64,000 bases of DNA from Pseudomonas sp. B21-056 (GTDB taxonomy: Bacteria; Pseudomonadota; Gammaproteobacteria; Pseudomonadales; Pseudomonadaceae), in the NCBI RefSeq assembly GCF_026016325.1, contig NZ_CP087203.1:4526001-4590000 (forward strand), read 5' to 3'. The position numbers were made by a program, and so were the translations under genes. Below, piece after piece: positions 43,703 through 51,409 of the stretch (positions within the stretch are counted from its first letter, which is position 1; each line of letters starts with the position of its first letter). The notes beneath the pieces were generated by a model. It was not told where the DNA came from. It made no database searches and worked only from the letters and a program-made list of their open reading frames with translations.

Positions 43703-44446
43703 TTAACTCATGTACATCCCGCCGTTCACCGGGATTGTAGCCCCAGTCACGTATGCCGCAGCGTCGGATGCAAGAAAAGCGACCACGGACGCGATCTCTT
43801 CAGCCTGCCCCAGGCGCCCCAGCGGAATCTGTGTCAACAAACCTTCACGCTGTGCTTCCGGCAGTTCACGGGTCATGTCGGTGTCGATGAAACCCGGTGC
43901 TACCGAGTTTACCGTAATCGACCGCGAACCCACTTCACGCGCCAGCGCACGACTGAAACCTTCCAGGCCGGCCTTGGCCGCAGCATAGTTTACTTGGCCT
44001 GCGTTGCCCATGGCACCCACAACCGAGCCGATACTGATGATCCGGCCCCAACGGGCCTTGGTCATGCCACGCAAAACGCCCTTGGACAGCCGGTACAGAC
44101 TGTTCAGGTTGGTATCGACCACGTCGAACCATTCGTCATCTTTCATGCGCATCATGAGGTTATCACGGGTGATACCGGCATTATTGACCAGGATAGCCGG
44201 GACACCGAACTGTTCCTGGATGCTGGCCAATACCGCCGCAACGGATTCGTCGCTGGTGACGTTCAGCTCAAGGCCAGTGCCTTGGATACCGTTTTCCTTC
44301 AGGGTCGCGGCGATACGCTCGGCGCCCGAAGCGGAAGTCGCGGTGCCGACAACGATGGCGCCTTGGCGACCCAGTTCCAGGGCGATGGCCTGGCCGATGC
44401 CGCGGCTTGCACCGGTCACCAGTGCAACTTTACCTTGCAGACTCAT
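43703..44446 (-). CDS. fabG: 3-oxoacyl-[acyl-carrier-protein] reductase
   Basis: SDR of 247 residues that reduces 3-ketoacyl-ACP with NADPH. TGASRGIGQAIA cofactor motif, NNAGITRDNLMMRM, and catalytic Ser141, Tyr154 and Lys158 (SIGSVVGAMGNAGQVNYAAAKAG). C-terminal TGATIPVNGGMYM is typical of FabG. It follows fabD by 15 nt. Confidence 0.95.
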   Translation of the reverse strand: MSLQGKVALVTGASRGIGQAIALELGRQGAIVVGTATSASGAERIAATLKENGIQGTGLELNVTSDESVAAVLASIQEQFGVPAILVNNAGITRDNLMMRMKDDEWFDVVDTNLNSLYRLSKGVLRGMTKARWGRIISIGSVVGAMGNAGQVNYAAAKAGLEGFSRALAREVGSRSITVNSVAPGFIDTDMTRELPEAQREGLLTQIPLGRLGQAEEIASVVAFLASDAAAYVTGATIPVNGGMYMS

Positions 44447-44461
44447 GCAAGCTTCTCCTGT

Positions 44462-45400
44462 TCAGGCCTGCGCTGCACGAGCGGCAGCGAAAGCGTCTGG
44501 GGTGTTGAGGTTGGAAGTCGACACGCCTTCGGCGCAGCGTTTGTTCAGCCCGGCCAGCACTTTGCCAGGGCCGCACTCGACCAGATCGGTCGCGCCCTTG
44601 GCCGCCAGGGTCTGCACCGACTCGACCCAGCGAACCGGCTTGTAGAGTTGTTCCAGCAGGTCACGCTTGAGGGTCTCGAGGTCTGGAGCCACCTCAGCGC
44701 TGACGTTCTGCACCACGGGAATCTGCGGCGCCTGCCAATCGATGGCGGCGATGGATTCGGCGAAGCGCTCGGCGGCGGGACGCATCAACTCACAGTGCGA
44801 CGGCACACTGACCGGCAGCGGCATCGCGCGCTTGGCACCACGGGCCTTGCAGCCTTCGATGGCACGCTCGACCGCAGCCTTGGCGCCGGCGATCACCACC
44901 TGGCCCGGGGAGTTAAAGTTCACCGCGCTGACCACATCACCCTGCGCCGCTTCGGCACAGGCTGCCAGCACATCGGCATCTTCCAGGCCGAGAATCGCGG
45001 CCATGCCGCCCTGCCCGGCCGGAACGGCCTCCTGCATCAACTGGCCACGACGCTCCACCAGTTTCACCGCGTCACCCAGGCTCAGGCTGCCCGCAGCCAC
45101 CAGGGCGCTGTATTCACCCAGGCTATGGCCGGCAACGTAGGCCGGGCGCGCACCGCCTTCAGCCAGCCACAGGCGCCAGAGCGCGACCGAGGCGGTCAGG
45201 ATGGCCGGTTGGGTTTTATCGGTTTGATTGAGTTGCTCTTCTGGCCCTTGCTGGGTCAGTGCCCACAAGTCATAGCCGAGTGCATCGGACGCTTCTTTGA
45301 ATGTTTCGAGGATCAGCGGGTATTGCGCGCCCAGCTCGGCCAGCATGCCGAGGGACTGCGAGCCCTGTCCTGGAAAGACGAATGCGAGGGAAGCAGACAT
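44462..45400 (-). CDS. fabD: Malonyl-CoA:ACP transacylase
   Basis: Protein of 312 residues that loads malonyl groups onto ACP. It has FVFPGQGSQ at the N-terminus, nucleophile Ser93 in AGHSLGEYSALVAAG, Arg in the VERRGQLMQ region, and the catalytic His in LPVSVPSHCELM. A fabH gene, which sits between plsX and fabD in E. coli, is absent here, as in P. aeruginosa. Confidence 0.95.
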   Translation of the reverse strand: MSASLAFVFPGQGSQSLGMLAELGAQYPLILETFKEASDALGYDLWALTQQGPEEQLNQTDKTQPAILTASVALWRLWLAEGGARPAYVAGHSLGEYSALVAAGSLSLGDAVKLVERRGQLMQEAVPAGQGGMAAILGLEDADVLAACAEAAQGDVVSAVNFNSPGQVVIAGAKAAVERAIEGCKARGAKRAMPLPVSVPSHCELMRPAAERFAESIAAIDWQAPQIPVVQNVSAEVAPDLETLKRDLLEQLYKPVRWVESVQTLAAKGATDLVECGPGKVLAGLNKRCAEGVSTSNLNTPDAFAAARAAQA

Positions 45401-45430
45401 GAAAACAAAGCCCCTAATGATCTTGTCGTC

Positions 45431-45454
45431 AAAAATTGACGCCCCGTGGGGCGC
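45431..45454 (-). terminator. Terminator-like hairpin between plsX and fabD
   Basis: On the minus strand GCGCCCC-AC-GGGGCGTC is followed by AATTTTTG. It lies about 70 nt after the plsX stop and 30 nt before fabD. It may attenuate transcription entering fabD. Confidence 0.6.
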
Positions 45455-45523
45455 TAGGAAACTGACAGTTGGATGGCCGGTTGAACCGACCGGTCACATT
45501 TAAGCATTGTCGGACGAAAACGC

Positions 45524-46534
45524 CTAAGTTAACAAATCTTCGAGGCGACCATGCAGGCGCTCGGGCAGGTTTGCCTGGATTTCGATCACGGCCCGGTTGA
45601 TAGCGCTCTGGAAGCCTTGCACGCCCGCCGAACCATGACTCTTGATCACGATGCCCTGCAGCCCGAGAAAACTTGCCCCGTTATGCCGCGCCGGCGCGAG
45701 GTCCGCCTGCAGGCGACGCATCAAGGGTAAAGCCAGCGCCCCCACCACCCGCGAGGCCAGGCCCTGGCGGAACAGGGTCTCGATCCGCTCGCCAATCATG
45801 GTTGCCAGGCCTTCGCTGGACTTGAGCAGGATATTGCCGACGAAGCCGTCACACACCACCACGTCCGCCTCGCCCCGGTACAGACCGTCGCCCTCGACGA
45901 AGCCGATGTAGTTGATTCCCCGTGCGCCCTGCAACAGCGTCGCGGCCAGCTTGACCTGCTGGTTACCCTTGATGTCTTCGGTTCCGATATTCAGCAGCGC
46001 CACACGAGGTCGGGCAATACCCAGGGTTTCGGCCGCCACCGAGCCCATCACCGCAAATTGCAGCAAGTGCTCGGCGCTGCAATCGACATTGGCACCCAGG
46101 TCAAGCAACTGGCAAAAGCCCTTCCGCGTCGGGATTGCCGCCACCATCGCCGGTCGGTCGATGCCCGGCAGGGTCTTGAGCACGTAGCGCGACAGGGCCA
46201 TCAGCGCCCCCGTATTCCCGGCACTGACACAGGCCTGGACCTTGCCGTCGCGCAGCAGCTCAAGGGCCACCCGCATCGACGCATCAGGCTTGCTACGCAG
46301 GGCCTGGGCCGGTTTTTCGTCCATGGTGATGACTTCGGACGCCGGGGTAATCGTCAGGCGCGCGCGATCCGCAGCCGCCTGGCCACTGAGCATTTCTTCA
46401 AGGAGGGAGGGTTGACCAACGAGGGTCAGGTGCAGCGAGGGCGTTGCATTCAGGCAAGCGAGACTGGCCTGAACAATGCTGCGGGGACCGAAGTCCCCGC
46501 CCATTGCGTCAATTGCGATGACTTGAGCGGACAA
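45524..46534 (-). CDS. plsX: Phosphate acyltransferase
   Basis: Protein of 336 residues that makes acyl-phosphate from acyl-ACP for phospholipid synthesis. It opens [13 protein letters not shown], and contains [34 protein letters not shown] and [21 protein letters not shown], all PlsX signatures. It follows rpmF by only 3 nt, coupling membrane and ribosomal protein synthesis as in other proteobacteria. Confidence 0.95.
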   Translation of the reverse strand: MSAQVIAIDAMGGDFGPRSIVQASLACLNATPSLHLTLVGQPSLLEEMLSGQAAADRARLTITPASEVITMDEKPAQALRSKPDASMRVALELLRDGKVQACVSAGNTGALMALSRYVLKTLPGIDRPAMVAAIPTRKGFCQLLDLGANVDCSAEHLLQFAVMGSVAAETLGIARPRVALLNIGTEDIKGNQQVKLAATLLQGARGINYIGFVEGDGLYRGEADVVVCDGFVGNILLKSSEGLATMIGERIETLFRQGLASRVVGALALPLMRRLQADLAPARHNGASFLGLQGIVIKSHGSAGVQGFQSAINRAVIEIQANLPERLHGRLEDLLT

Positions 46535-46537
46535 GGA

Positions 46538-46720
46538 TTACTCGTCAGCGCCCTTGTCGATCACTTTACGACCACGGTATACGCCTTCTGGCGATACGTG
46601 GTGACGCAGGTGAACTTCACCAGTGGTTTTTTCTACAGACAGGGTGCTAGCCTCGAGAGCGTCGTGCGAACGGCGCATGTCACGGGCAGAGCGGGATTTT
46701 TTGTTCTGCTGAACAGCCAT
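46538..46720 (-). CDS. rpmF: 50S ribosomal protein L32
   Basis: Basic protein of 60 residues, [22 protein letters not shown], the L32 N-terminus with the conserved S-R-x-x-R-R-S-H. It lacks the four Cys zinc site of some L32 types. It lies between yceD and plsX as in E. coli, P. aeruginosa and most gamma-proteobacteria. Confidence 0.96.
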
Positions 46721-46733
46721 AATTGATTAACTC

Positions 46734-47261
46734 CTAAACGTTTGGGTCACGCTTTAACTGCGCCAATACACTGAACGGGTTGGACCGCGTTACCTCGTCC
46801 TCGCTCGGTTCGGGTTCATCTGCTCCCGCCGGCTGCTGGCATTCTTCCGGATGATGAGCAGGCACAATGGGCAAGGCGAGCAGAAGCTCCTCCTCGATCA
46901 GTGACTGCAGATCCAATGGATCTTCGCCCAGTTCCAGCACGTCATAACCTTTCGGCAACGACTGGGTATTCGCACCCTCCTTCACCACGGCGTAACTGCA
47001 TTCGCTGTGGATCGGCAGGGTGACCAGCTCAAGACAACGCTGGCAAACCATTTTGACTTCAGTGTCGATAAAGCTGTGGATCACCACAGATTTACGTTCA
47101 TCTCGTTCAAAAACGAATTTGGCCTGGACCGTACCGACATCATCGGAAAGCGGGTCGCAGAGTCTCTTCAAATCGGCCAGCAGCAGTTCACCTTGGAGGG
47201 TGGTGCCACGATCAGCCAATTTGCGCGGGTCAACGTGAGGTGGAATCGGGTCATTCAACAT
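46734..47261 (-). CDS. yceD: YceD (DUF177) protein, 23S rRNA accumulation protein
   Basis: Protein of 175 residues of the YceD/DUF177 family, implicated in 23S rRNA accumulation. It has the characteristic CQRCLE pair and the acidic C-terminal DLQSLIEEELLLALPIVPAHH followed by NPFSVLAQLK. ATG 47261 is preferred, because an in-frame ATG at 47285 lies upstream of the -10 of the promoter. The promoter is consensus-like, and its predicted start site is only 2-4 nt before the ATG, so the message would be almost leaderless. Confidence 0.92.
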   Translation of the reverse strand: MLNDPIPPHVDPRKLADRGTTLQGELLLADLKRLCDPLSDDVGTVQAKFVFERDERKSVVIHSFIDTEVKMVCQRCLELVTLPIHSECSYAVVKEGANTQSLPKGYDVLELGEDPLDLQSLIEEELLLALPIVPAHHPEECQQPAGADEPEPSEDEVTRSNPFSVLAQLKRDPNV

Positions 47262-47270
47262 AGGCGCAGC

Positions 47271-47298
47271 ATTATAGGGATGCACCCGCCCATGTCAA
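47271..47298 (-). promoter_or_regulatory. Consensus sigma-70 promoter of yceD-rpmF-plsX
   Basis: On the minus strand a perfect TTGACA (47293-47298), 16 bp and a perfect TATAAT (47271-47276). Transcription should begin near 47264, directly at the yceD start. This strong promoter fits a ribosomal-protein operon. Confidence 0.88.
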
Positions 47299-47366
47299 AG
47301 GAAATTCAGCCCTGTCCGTCACTTGCGCGCCTCGCTAGAATTCGCCCCTGACTTTTGGAGATGCCC

Positions 47367-47945
47367 ATGCTGCCCTTGTTACTTGCCTCCAGCTCGGTCT
47401 ACCGCCGGGAATTGCTCGCCCGCCTGGGGCTACCATTCGTCTGTCGCTCGCCGGATATCGACGAAAGTCACCGCCCCGGCGAGCCCGCCCGGGAACTGGT
47501 AAAACGCCTGGCCCGGGAAAAAGCCCTGGCACTGGCCGACAGCCACCCGGCACACCTGATCATCGGCTCGGACCAGGTCGCGGTGCTGGGTGAGCGCATC
47601 CTGGGCAAACCCCACACCTTCGAAAATGCCCGCGAACAACTCATGGCCGCCAGCGGCGCCAAGGTTACGTTCCTGACTGGCCTGGCCCTGCTCAACAGCC
47701 AGACCGGCGCCTGCCAGGTCGACTGTGTGCCTTTTACCGTCAACATGCGCACATTCGACCCGGAGCGGGTCGAGCGCTACCTGCGGATCGAACAGCCTTA
47801 TGACTGCGCCGGCAGTTTCAAGGCCGAGGGCCTGGGGGTGAGCCTGTTCCAGAGCACCGAAGGCCCGGACGCCACCAGCCTGGTCGGCCTACCGTTAATT
47901 CGCCTTGTGGATATGTTGCTGGTGGAAGGGGTGCAAATCCCCTGA
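47367..47945 (+). CDS. Maf-family nucleotide pyrophosphatase (YceF type)
   Basis: Protein of 192 residues of the Maf/YceF family, housekeeping pyrophosphatases acting on modified nucleotides (7-methyl-GTP for YceF). N-terminal LLLASSSVYRRELLARLG, the conserved ESHRPGEPARELVKRLAREKA, and IIGSDQVAVLGERILGKP with the catalytic Asp. The start at 47367 (MLPLLLASS) lies 7 nt after GGAG; an ATG 6 nt upstream overlaps that site. Divergent from yceD, which supports the YceF subgroup as in E. coli. Confidence 0.9.
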   Translation: MLPLLLASSSVYRRELLARLGLPFVCRSPDIDESHRPGEPARELVKRLAREKALALADSHPAHLIIGSDQVAVLGERILGKPHTFENAREQLMAASGAKVTFLTGLALLNSQTGACQVDCVPFTVNMRTFDPERVERYLRIEQPYDCAGSFKAEGLGVSLFQSTEGPDATSLVGLPLIRLVDMLLVEGVQIP

Positions 47946-47959
47946 CCCCCCCCCCCCCC
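47946..47959. repeat. Run of 14 C residues
   Basis: A homopolymer of 14 C follows the maf stop codon directly. Such tracts change length readily in replication and are error-prone in sequencing. Here it is outside the coding frames, so no protein would be affected. Confidence 0.9.
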
Positions 47960-48081
47960 TGTAGGAGCTGTCGAGCACAGCGAGGCTGCGATCTTTCCCC
48001 AGACACTTGAGCCCCAAGCGAAAGATCAAAAGATCAAAAGATCAAAAGATCGCAGCCTCGCTGCGCTCGACAGCTCCTACA
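47960..48081. repeat. Long inverted repeat with 8-bp tandem array, between maf and sppA
   Basis: TGTAGGAGCTGTCGAGCACAG...GCGATCTTT (47960-47997) and its near-complement AAAGATCGCAGCC...GACAGCTCCTACA (48045-48081) can form a stem of about 37 bp. The second arm is preceded by about 3.8 copies of AAAGATCA (48021-48051). This is a known type of Pseudomonas intergenic palindrome, distinct from the GTGGGAGC REP. It lies between convergent genes and may serve as a bidirectional 3' end. Confidence 0.8.
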
Positions 48082-48094
48082 CACACAAGGGCTA

Positions 48095-49084
48095 TCAGCG
48101 CAACGCTGGGCCCTGGAAGCCCATCCACATCGCCAGGCGTTCGGCGATGCTTGCACCAAGCTTCTTCGAGAAGCGATCCAGCGGCGACTCTTCGATGGTG
48201 AAGTCCACCAGTTCCTTCTCGCCAATCACATCCCGCGCCACGGAGCTGGTACTGCCCAGCCCGTCGATCAGCCCCAGCGACAATGCCTGCTCGCCGGACC
48301 AGACCAGCCCGGAAAACAGCTCCGGATGCTCCTTGTCCTTCAGCCGCTCACCCCGCCCTTTCTTGACGCTGGCAATGAACTGCTTATGGGTGGTGTCGAG
48401 CACCCCTTGCCAGAAGACCGTTTCTTCAGGTTTTTGCGGCTGGAACGGATCCAGGAAAGCCTTATGGTCGCCGGCGGTGTACACCCGGCGCTCCACGCCA
48501 AGCTTCGCCAGGGTATCGACGAAACCGTAACCCGCCGCAGTCACGCCGATGGATCCCACCAGGCTGGCCTTGTCGGCATAGATCTGGTCCGCCGCGCTGG
48601 CAATGTAGTAAGCACCGGAAGCGCCGAGGTCGGAAATCACCGCGTAGAGCTTGATATCCGGGTGCGCCGCACGCAGGCGGACGATTTCGTCATAGACGTA
48701 GCCTGCCTGCACCGGACTGCCACCCGGACTGTTGATGCGCAGAACAACGCCCTTGACTTTCGAATCCTCGAACGCCGCCCGCAGGCTGCCGATGATATTG
48801 TCGGCGCTGGCGGCCTCCTTGTCGGCGATCATGCCTTCGACATCGATCACCGCCGTATAGGCCGAACCACTTCCAGGACTCTTCTTCATATCGATCGCCT
48901 GGATGATCACCCCCAGCCCGACGAAAAGATAAATAAAGACCAGGCACTTGAAGAAGATGCCCCAGCGACGAGCACGACGCTGCTCCTCCACGCTGGCCAT
49001 CAGGGTTTTTTCCAGCAGTTTCCAGCTCTTGTCGTCACCGTTGTCAGCGCTTGCCTTGGCCGGTGCCTTCCATTCATCGGTCAT
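48095..49084 (-). CDS. sppA: Signal peptide peptidase SppA
   Basis: Membrane-anchored S49 peptidase of 329 residues (short form). One N-terminal transmembrane segment (residues 45-63: FKCLVFIYLFVGLGVIIQ). The nucleophile Ser156 is in SDLGASGAYYIASAAD and the general-base Lys is 208 in GDHKAFLDPF, giving the Ser-Lys dyad. It degrades cleaved signal peptides in the inner membrane. ATG 49084 follows AAGGATG. Confidence 0.92.
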   Translation of the reverse strand: MTDEWKAPAKASADNGDDKSWKLLEKTLMASVEEQRRARRWGIFFKCLVFIYLFVGLGVIIQAIDMKKSPGSGSAYTAVIDVEGMIADKEAASADNIIGSLRAAFEDSKVKGVVLRINSPGGSPVQAGYVYDEIVRLRAAHPDIKLYAVISDLGASGAYYIASAADQIYADKASLVGSIGVTAAGYGFVDTLAKLGVERRVYTAGDHKAFLDPFQPQKPEETVFWQGVLDTTHKQFIASVKKGRGERLKDKEHPELFSGLVWSGEQALSLGLIDGLGSTSSVARDVIGEKELVDFTIEESPLDRFSKKLGASIAERLAMWMGFQGPALR

Positions 49085-49104
49085 ACTTGCATCCTTCAAC
49101 AAAT

Positions 49105-49767
49105 TTAATCGGTGTGCTGGCTCAGCCAGGCATGTAACTCAGGAAAATGGTCAATCGCCAGTCGCGGTTCAAATGCCCGTAGCGCCTCGATCGTCTGCGC
49201 GCCGTAGCTGACGGCCACCGAGCCCATGCCGGCGTTGCGGGCCATCTGCAGATCGAACGACGAATCCCCCACCATCAGTGCCTGCTCCGGGCGCGCCTCG
49301 CAATGCGCCAGGATCTGCTCGAGCATCAGCGGATGCGGCTTGCTGGCAGTTTCATCGGCGGCACGGGTGATATCGAAATAATCATCCCAGCCATGTGCCT
49401 TCAGCACCCGGTCCAGCCCGCGACGAGCCTTGCCGGTGGCGACGGCCAGGTGATAGCCCTCTGCCCGCAACGCCTCGAGGGTCTCGGCCACGCCCTCGAA
49501 CAAGGGCGACGGTTCAGCCTCCAGGGCAATGTAGTGGTCGGCGTAATGCTGGCGGAAAACCACCAGCGCCTCGTCATCGATGTCCGGATACAGGCTGCGA
49601 ATCGCTTCCGGCAGTCCGAGACCGATGATGCCTTTTACCGCAAAGTCATCGCGCCTGGCAAAACCCGTACGGTCGGACGCAACATGCATCGACTCCACGA
49701 TCCGACCGATTGAATTGGCCAGGGTGCCGTCCCAATCGAAGATCAGGAGCTTGTAGTCAGGATGCAC
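49105..49767 (-). CDS. HAD-superfamily phosphatase (Gph-like)
   Basis: Protein of 220 residues. HAD motif I is [10 protein letters not shown] (nucleophile Asp11), motif [11 protein letters not shown], motif III Lys in [11 protein letters not shown], and motif [15 protein letters not shown] helical cap lies between I and II. It resembles phosphoglycolate phosphatase and YjjG-type nucleotidases; the substrate is not clear. It overlaps rluC by 11 nt and precedes sppA by 20 nt, an operon arrangement (rluC-HAD-sppA) also seen in P. aeruginosa as I recall. Confidence 0.9.
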   Translation of the reverse strand: MHPDYKLLIFDWDGTLANSIGRIVESMHVASDRTGFARRDDFAVKGIIGLGLPEAIRSLYPDIDDEALVVFRQHYADHYIALEAEPSPLFEGVAETLEALRAEGYHLAVATGKARRGLDRVLKAHGWDDYFDITRAADETASKPHPLMLEQILAHCEARPEQALMVGDSSFDLQMARNAGMGSVAVSYGAQTIEALRAFEPRLAIDHFPELHAWLSQHTD

Positions 49768-50713
49768 TCAATCGCTCCACAGTCTTGGCCCACATGGCGT
49801 CCACGGGTGCCTGCAACTTCAGTTCCCCGCCATCGGGCAGCGGCACGGTGAGCATATAGGCATGGAGAAACAGGCGTTTTCCGCCCAGATCGCGGATCTC
49901 CCGACTGAAATCGTCGTCCCCGTATTTGGGGTCACCGGCGATGCAATGTCCGGCATGCAAGGTATGCACACGAATCTGGTGGGTGCGACCGGTCACCGGC
50001 TTGGCCTCGACCATGGTCGCGAAATCGCCGAAACGCCGCAGCACCTTGAACACGGTGAGGGCATCCTTGCCTTCGTCGTTGACCTCGACCATGCGCTCAC
50101 CGGACCGCAGGTTGCTCTTGAGCAAGGGCGCGCGGACCTGCTTGATGGACGTCGCCCAATGACCACGTACCAGCGCCATGTAGCGCTTGTCGATGCCGTC
50201 ACCGCGCAATTGCTCGTGCAAGTGGCGCAACATGCTGCGCTTCTTGGCGATCATCAGCAGCCCGGAAGTGTCGCGGTCCAGGCGATGAACCAGCTCCAGC
50301 TCCTTGGCGTCGGGACGCAACTGACGAAAGGCTTCGATCACGCCGAAATCCAGGCCGCTGCCACCGTGAACCGCAATGCCTGCGGGCTTGTTGATCACGA
50401 TCAGCGCTTTGTCTTCGTAGATGATCGAGTCTTCCAGGCGCTGCAGCAGCCCCTGGGCAACCGGCACCGGCTCATCGCGCTCGGGCACGCGAACCGGCGG
50501 CACGCGCACGATATCGCCGGCCTGGAGCTTGTACTCCGGCTTGATCCGGCCTTTGTTCACCCGCACCTCGCCCTTGCGCAAAATGCGATAAATCAAGGTC
50601 TTGGGCACGCCCTTGAGCCGGGCGAGGAGGAAGTTATCGATTCGTTGGCCGGCATATTCCGGCGAGACCTCGAGCAGTTGAACGCTCGGAGTCGAAGGGG
50701 CAGTAGTCGTCAT
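49757..50713 (-). CDS. rluC: 23S rRNA pseudouridine synthase C
   Basis: Protein of 318 residues with an N-terminal S4 RNA-binding domain ([34 protein letters not shown]) and an RluA-type catalytic domain. The catalytic Asp146 is in [13 protein letters not shown]. RluC modifies U955, U2504 and U2580 of 23S rRNA in E. coli. The start at 50713 (MTTTAPST) was chosen over ATG 50725; neither has a clear ribosome site. Divergent from rne, as in E. coli, across about 700 bp. Confidence 0.92.
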   Translation of the reverse strand: MTTTAPSTPSVQLLEVSPEYAGQRIDNFLLARLKGVPKTLIYRILRKGEVRVNKGRIKPEYKLQAGDIVRVPPVRVPERDEPVPVAQGLLQRLEDSIIYEDKALIVINKPAGIAVHGGSGLDFGVIEAFRQLRPDAKELELVHRLDRDTSGLLMIAKKRSMLRHLHEQLRGDGIDKRYMALVRGHWATSIKQVRAPLLKSNLRSGERMVEVNDEGKDALTVFKVLRRFGDFATMVEAKPVTGRTHQIRVHTLHAGHCIAGDPKYGDDDFSREIRDLGGKRLFLHAYMLTVPLPDGGELKLQAPVDAMWAKTVERLSAS

Positions 50714-50742
50714 GCCGGCGATCATAACAATTTTTTATGGAA

Positions 50743-50771
50743 TTGAAGCACTTAATCATTGCTGCTATAGT
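50743..50771 (+). promoter_or_regulatory. Promoter of rne
   Basis: TTGAAG (50743-50748), 17 bp and TATAGT (50766-50771). Transcription near 50778 would give a 5' leader of about 630 nt before the rne ATG. A -10 this far upstream with no gene between matches the long autoregulatory leader known for rne in enteric bacteria. Confidence 0.7.
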
Positions 50772-50777
50772 CGCGAA

Positions 50778-51409
50778 CGCCGCCAAAAGTGGCTGGACAG
50801 CGGACTAACGGTCAAAAACCGGCCCTGACCAACGCAATTCACGAGGACGAGAGGCCGTCCTACGGGGCTTTTGCCACGATTCGGTAGAGTTTGCAGGTGT
50901 AACGAGCGCAGGTGACATGAGGCCTGAAATACGCCGCAAAGCAGAGTGTTCACTCGCCTTGCGCGCCACATTCACGGCCAGTTCACAAAGTGCAGTCAGT
51001 TGCGAACGACCCCGGGCGAAAGCTTCGGAAACAACGCCTAATTAGCCATGATGCGTGACCTCCCCTTCCGGAGCTCACGGTAAATGCCAACCCGCTGCGG
51101 ATTCTGCGCGCGGCAGCACCCGAATTATCAGGGATACGTGTAGGGTGGAGATGTACAACCGTCGGACTGTGTAGCACTAGGCTTGTTTCAGACGCTTCAT
51201 CTCGTCCACAGACGCCGGTTGATTCCTCCTCCTGACTGAGTGCTTGAGTACCAGCAAGCAGGACGCGTCCGTCGCGACTTCGCCATCATTGGGTCGAACT
51301 CGCTGGACACTGGAGTGGTCAGCCACTTCCATGACGCACCTGACACCGACCGTGAGAAGTCGTGTGTGCCGAACGCCGTTTCCGGCAGCCCGGAAACCGA
51401 CGGTACTAC
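50778..51409 (+). other. Long 5' leader of rne
   Basis: About 630 nt of non-coding DNA ahead of rne. A perfect 8-bp stem-loop, GTTTCCGG-CAGC-CCGGAAAC (51378-51397), ends 12 nt before the ATG, at the place where a ribosome site is expected; no separate Shine-Dalgarno is visible. In E. coli RNase E cleaves its own 361-nt leader to limit its level. A comparable control is inferred here but not proven by sequence. Confidence 0.6.

Noticed and set aside
43703..46534. Search for a fabH gene between plsX and fabD as in E. coli
   Set aside because: Only 123 nt separate them and no ketoacyl synthase frame exists. The same lack is known for Pseudomonas, so it is not a deletion specific to this strain.
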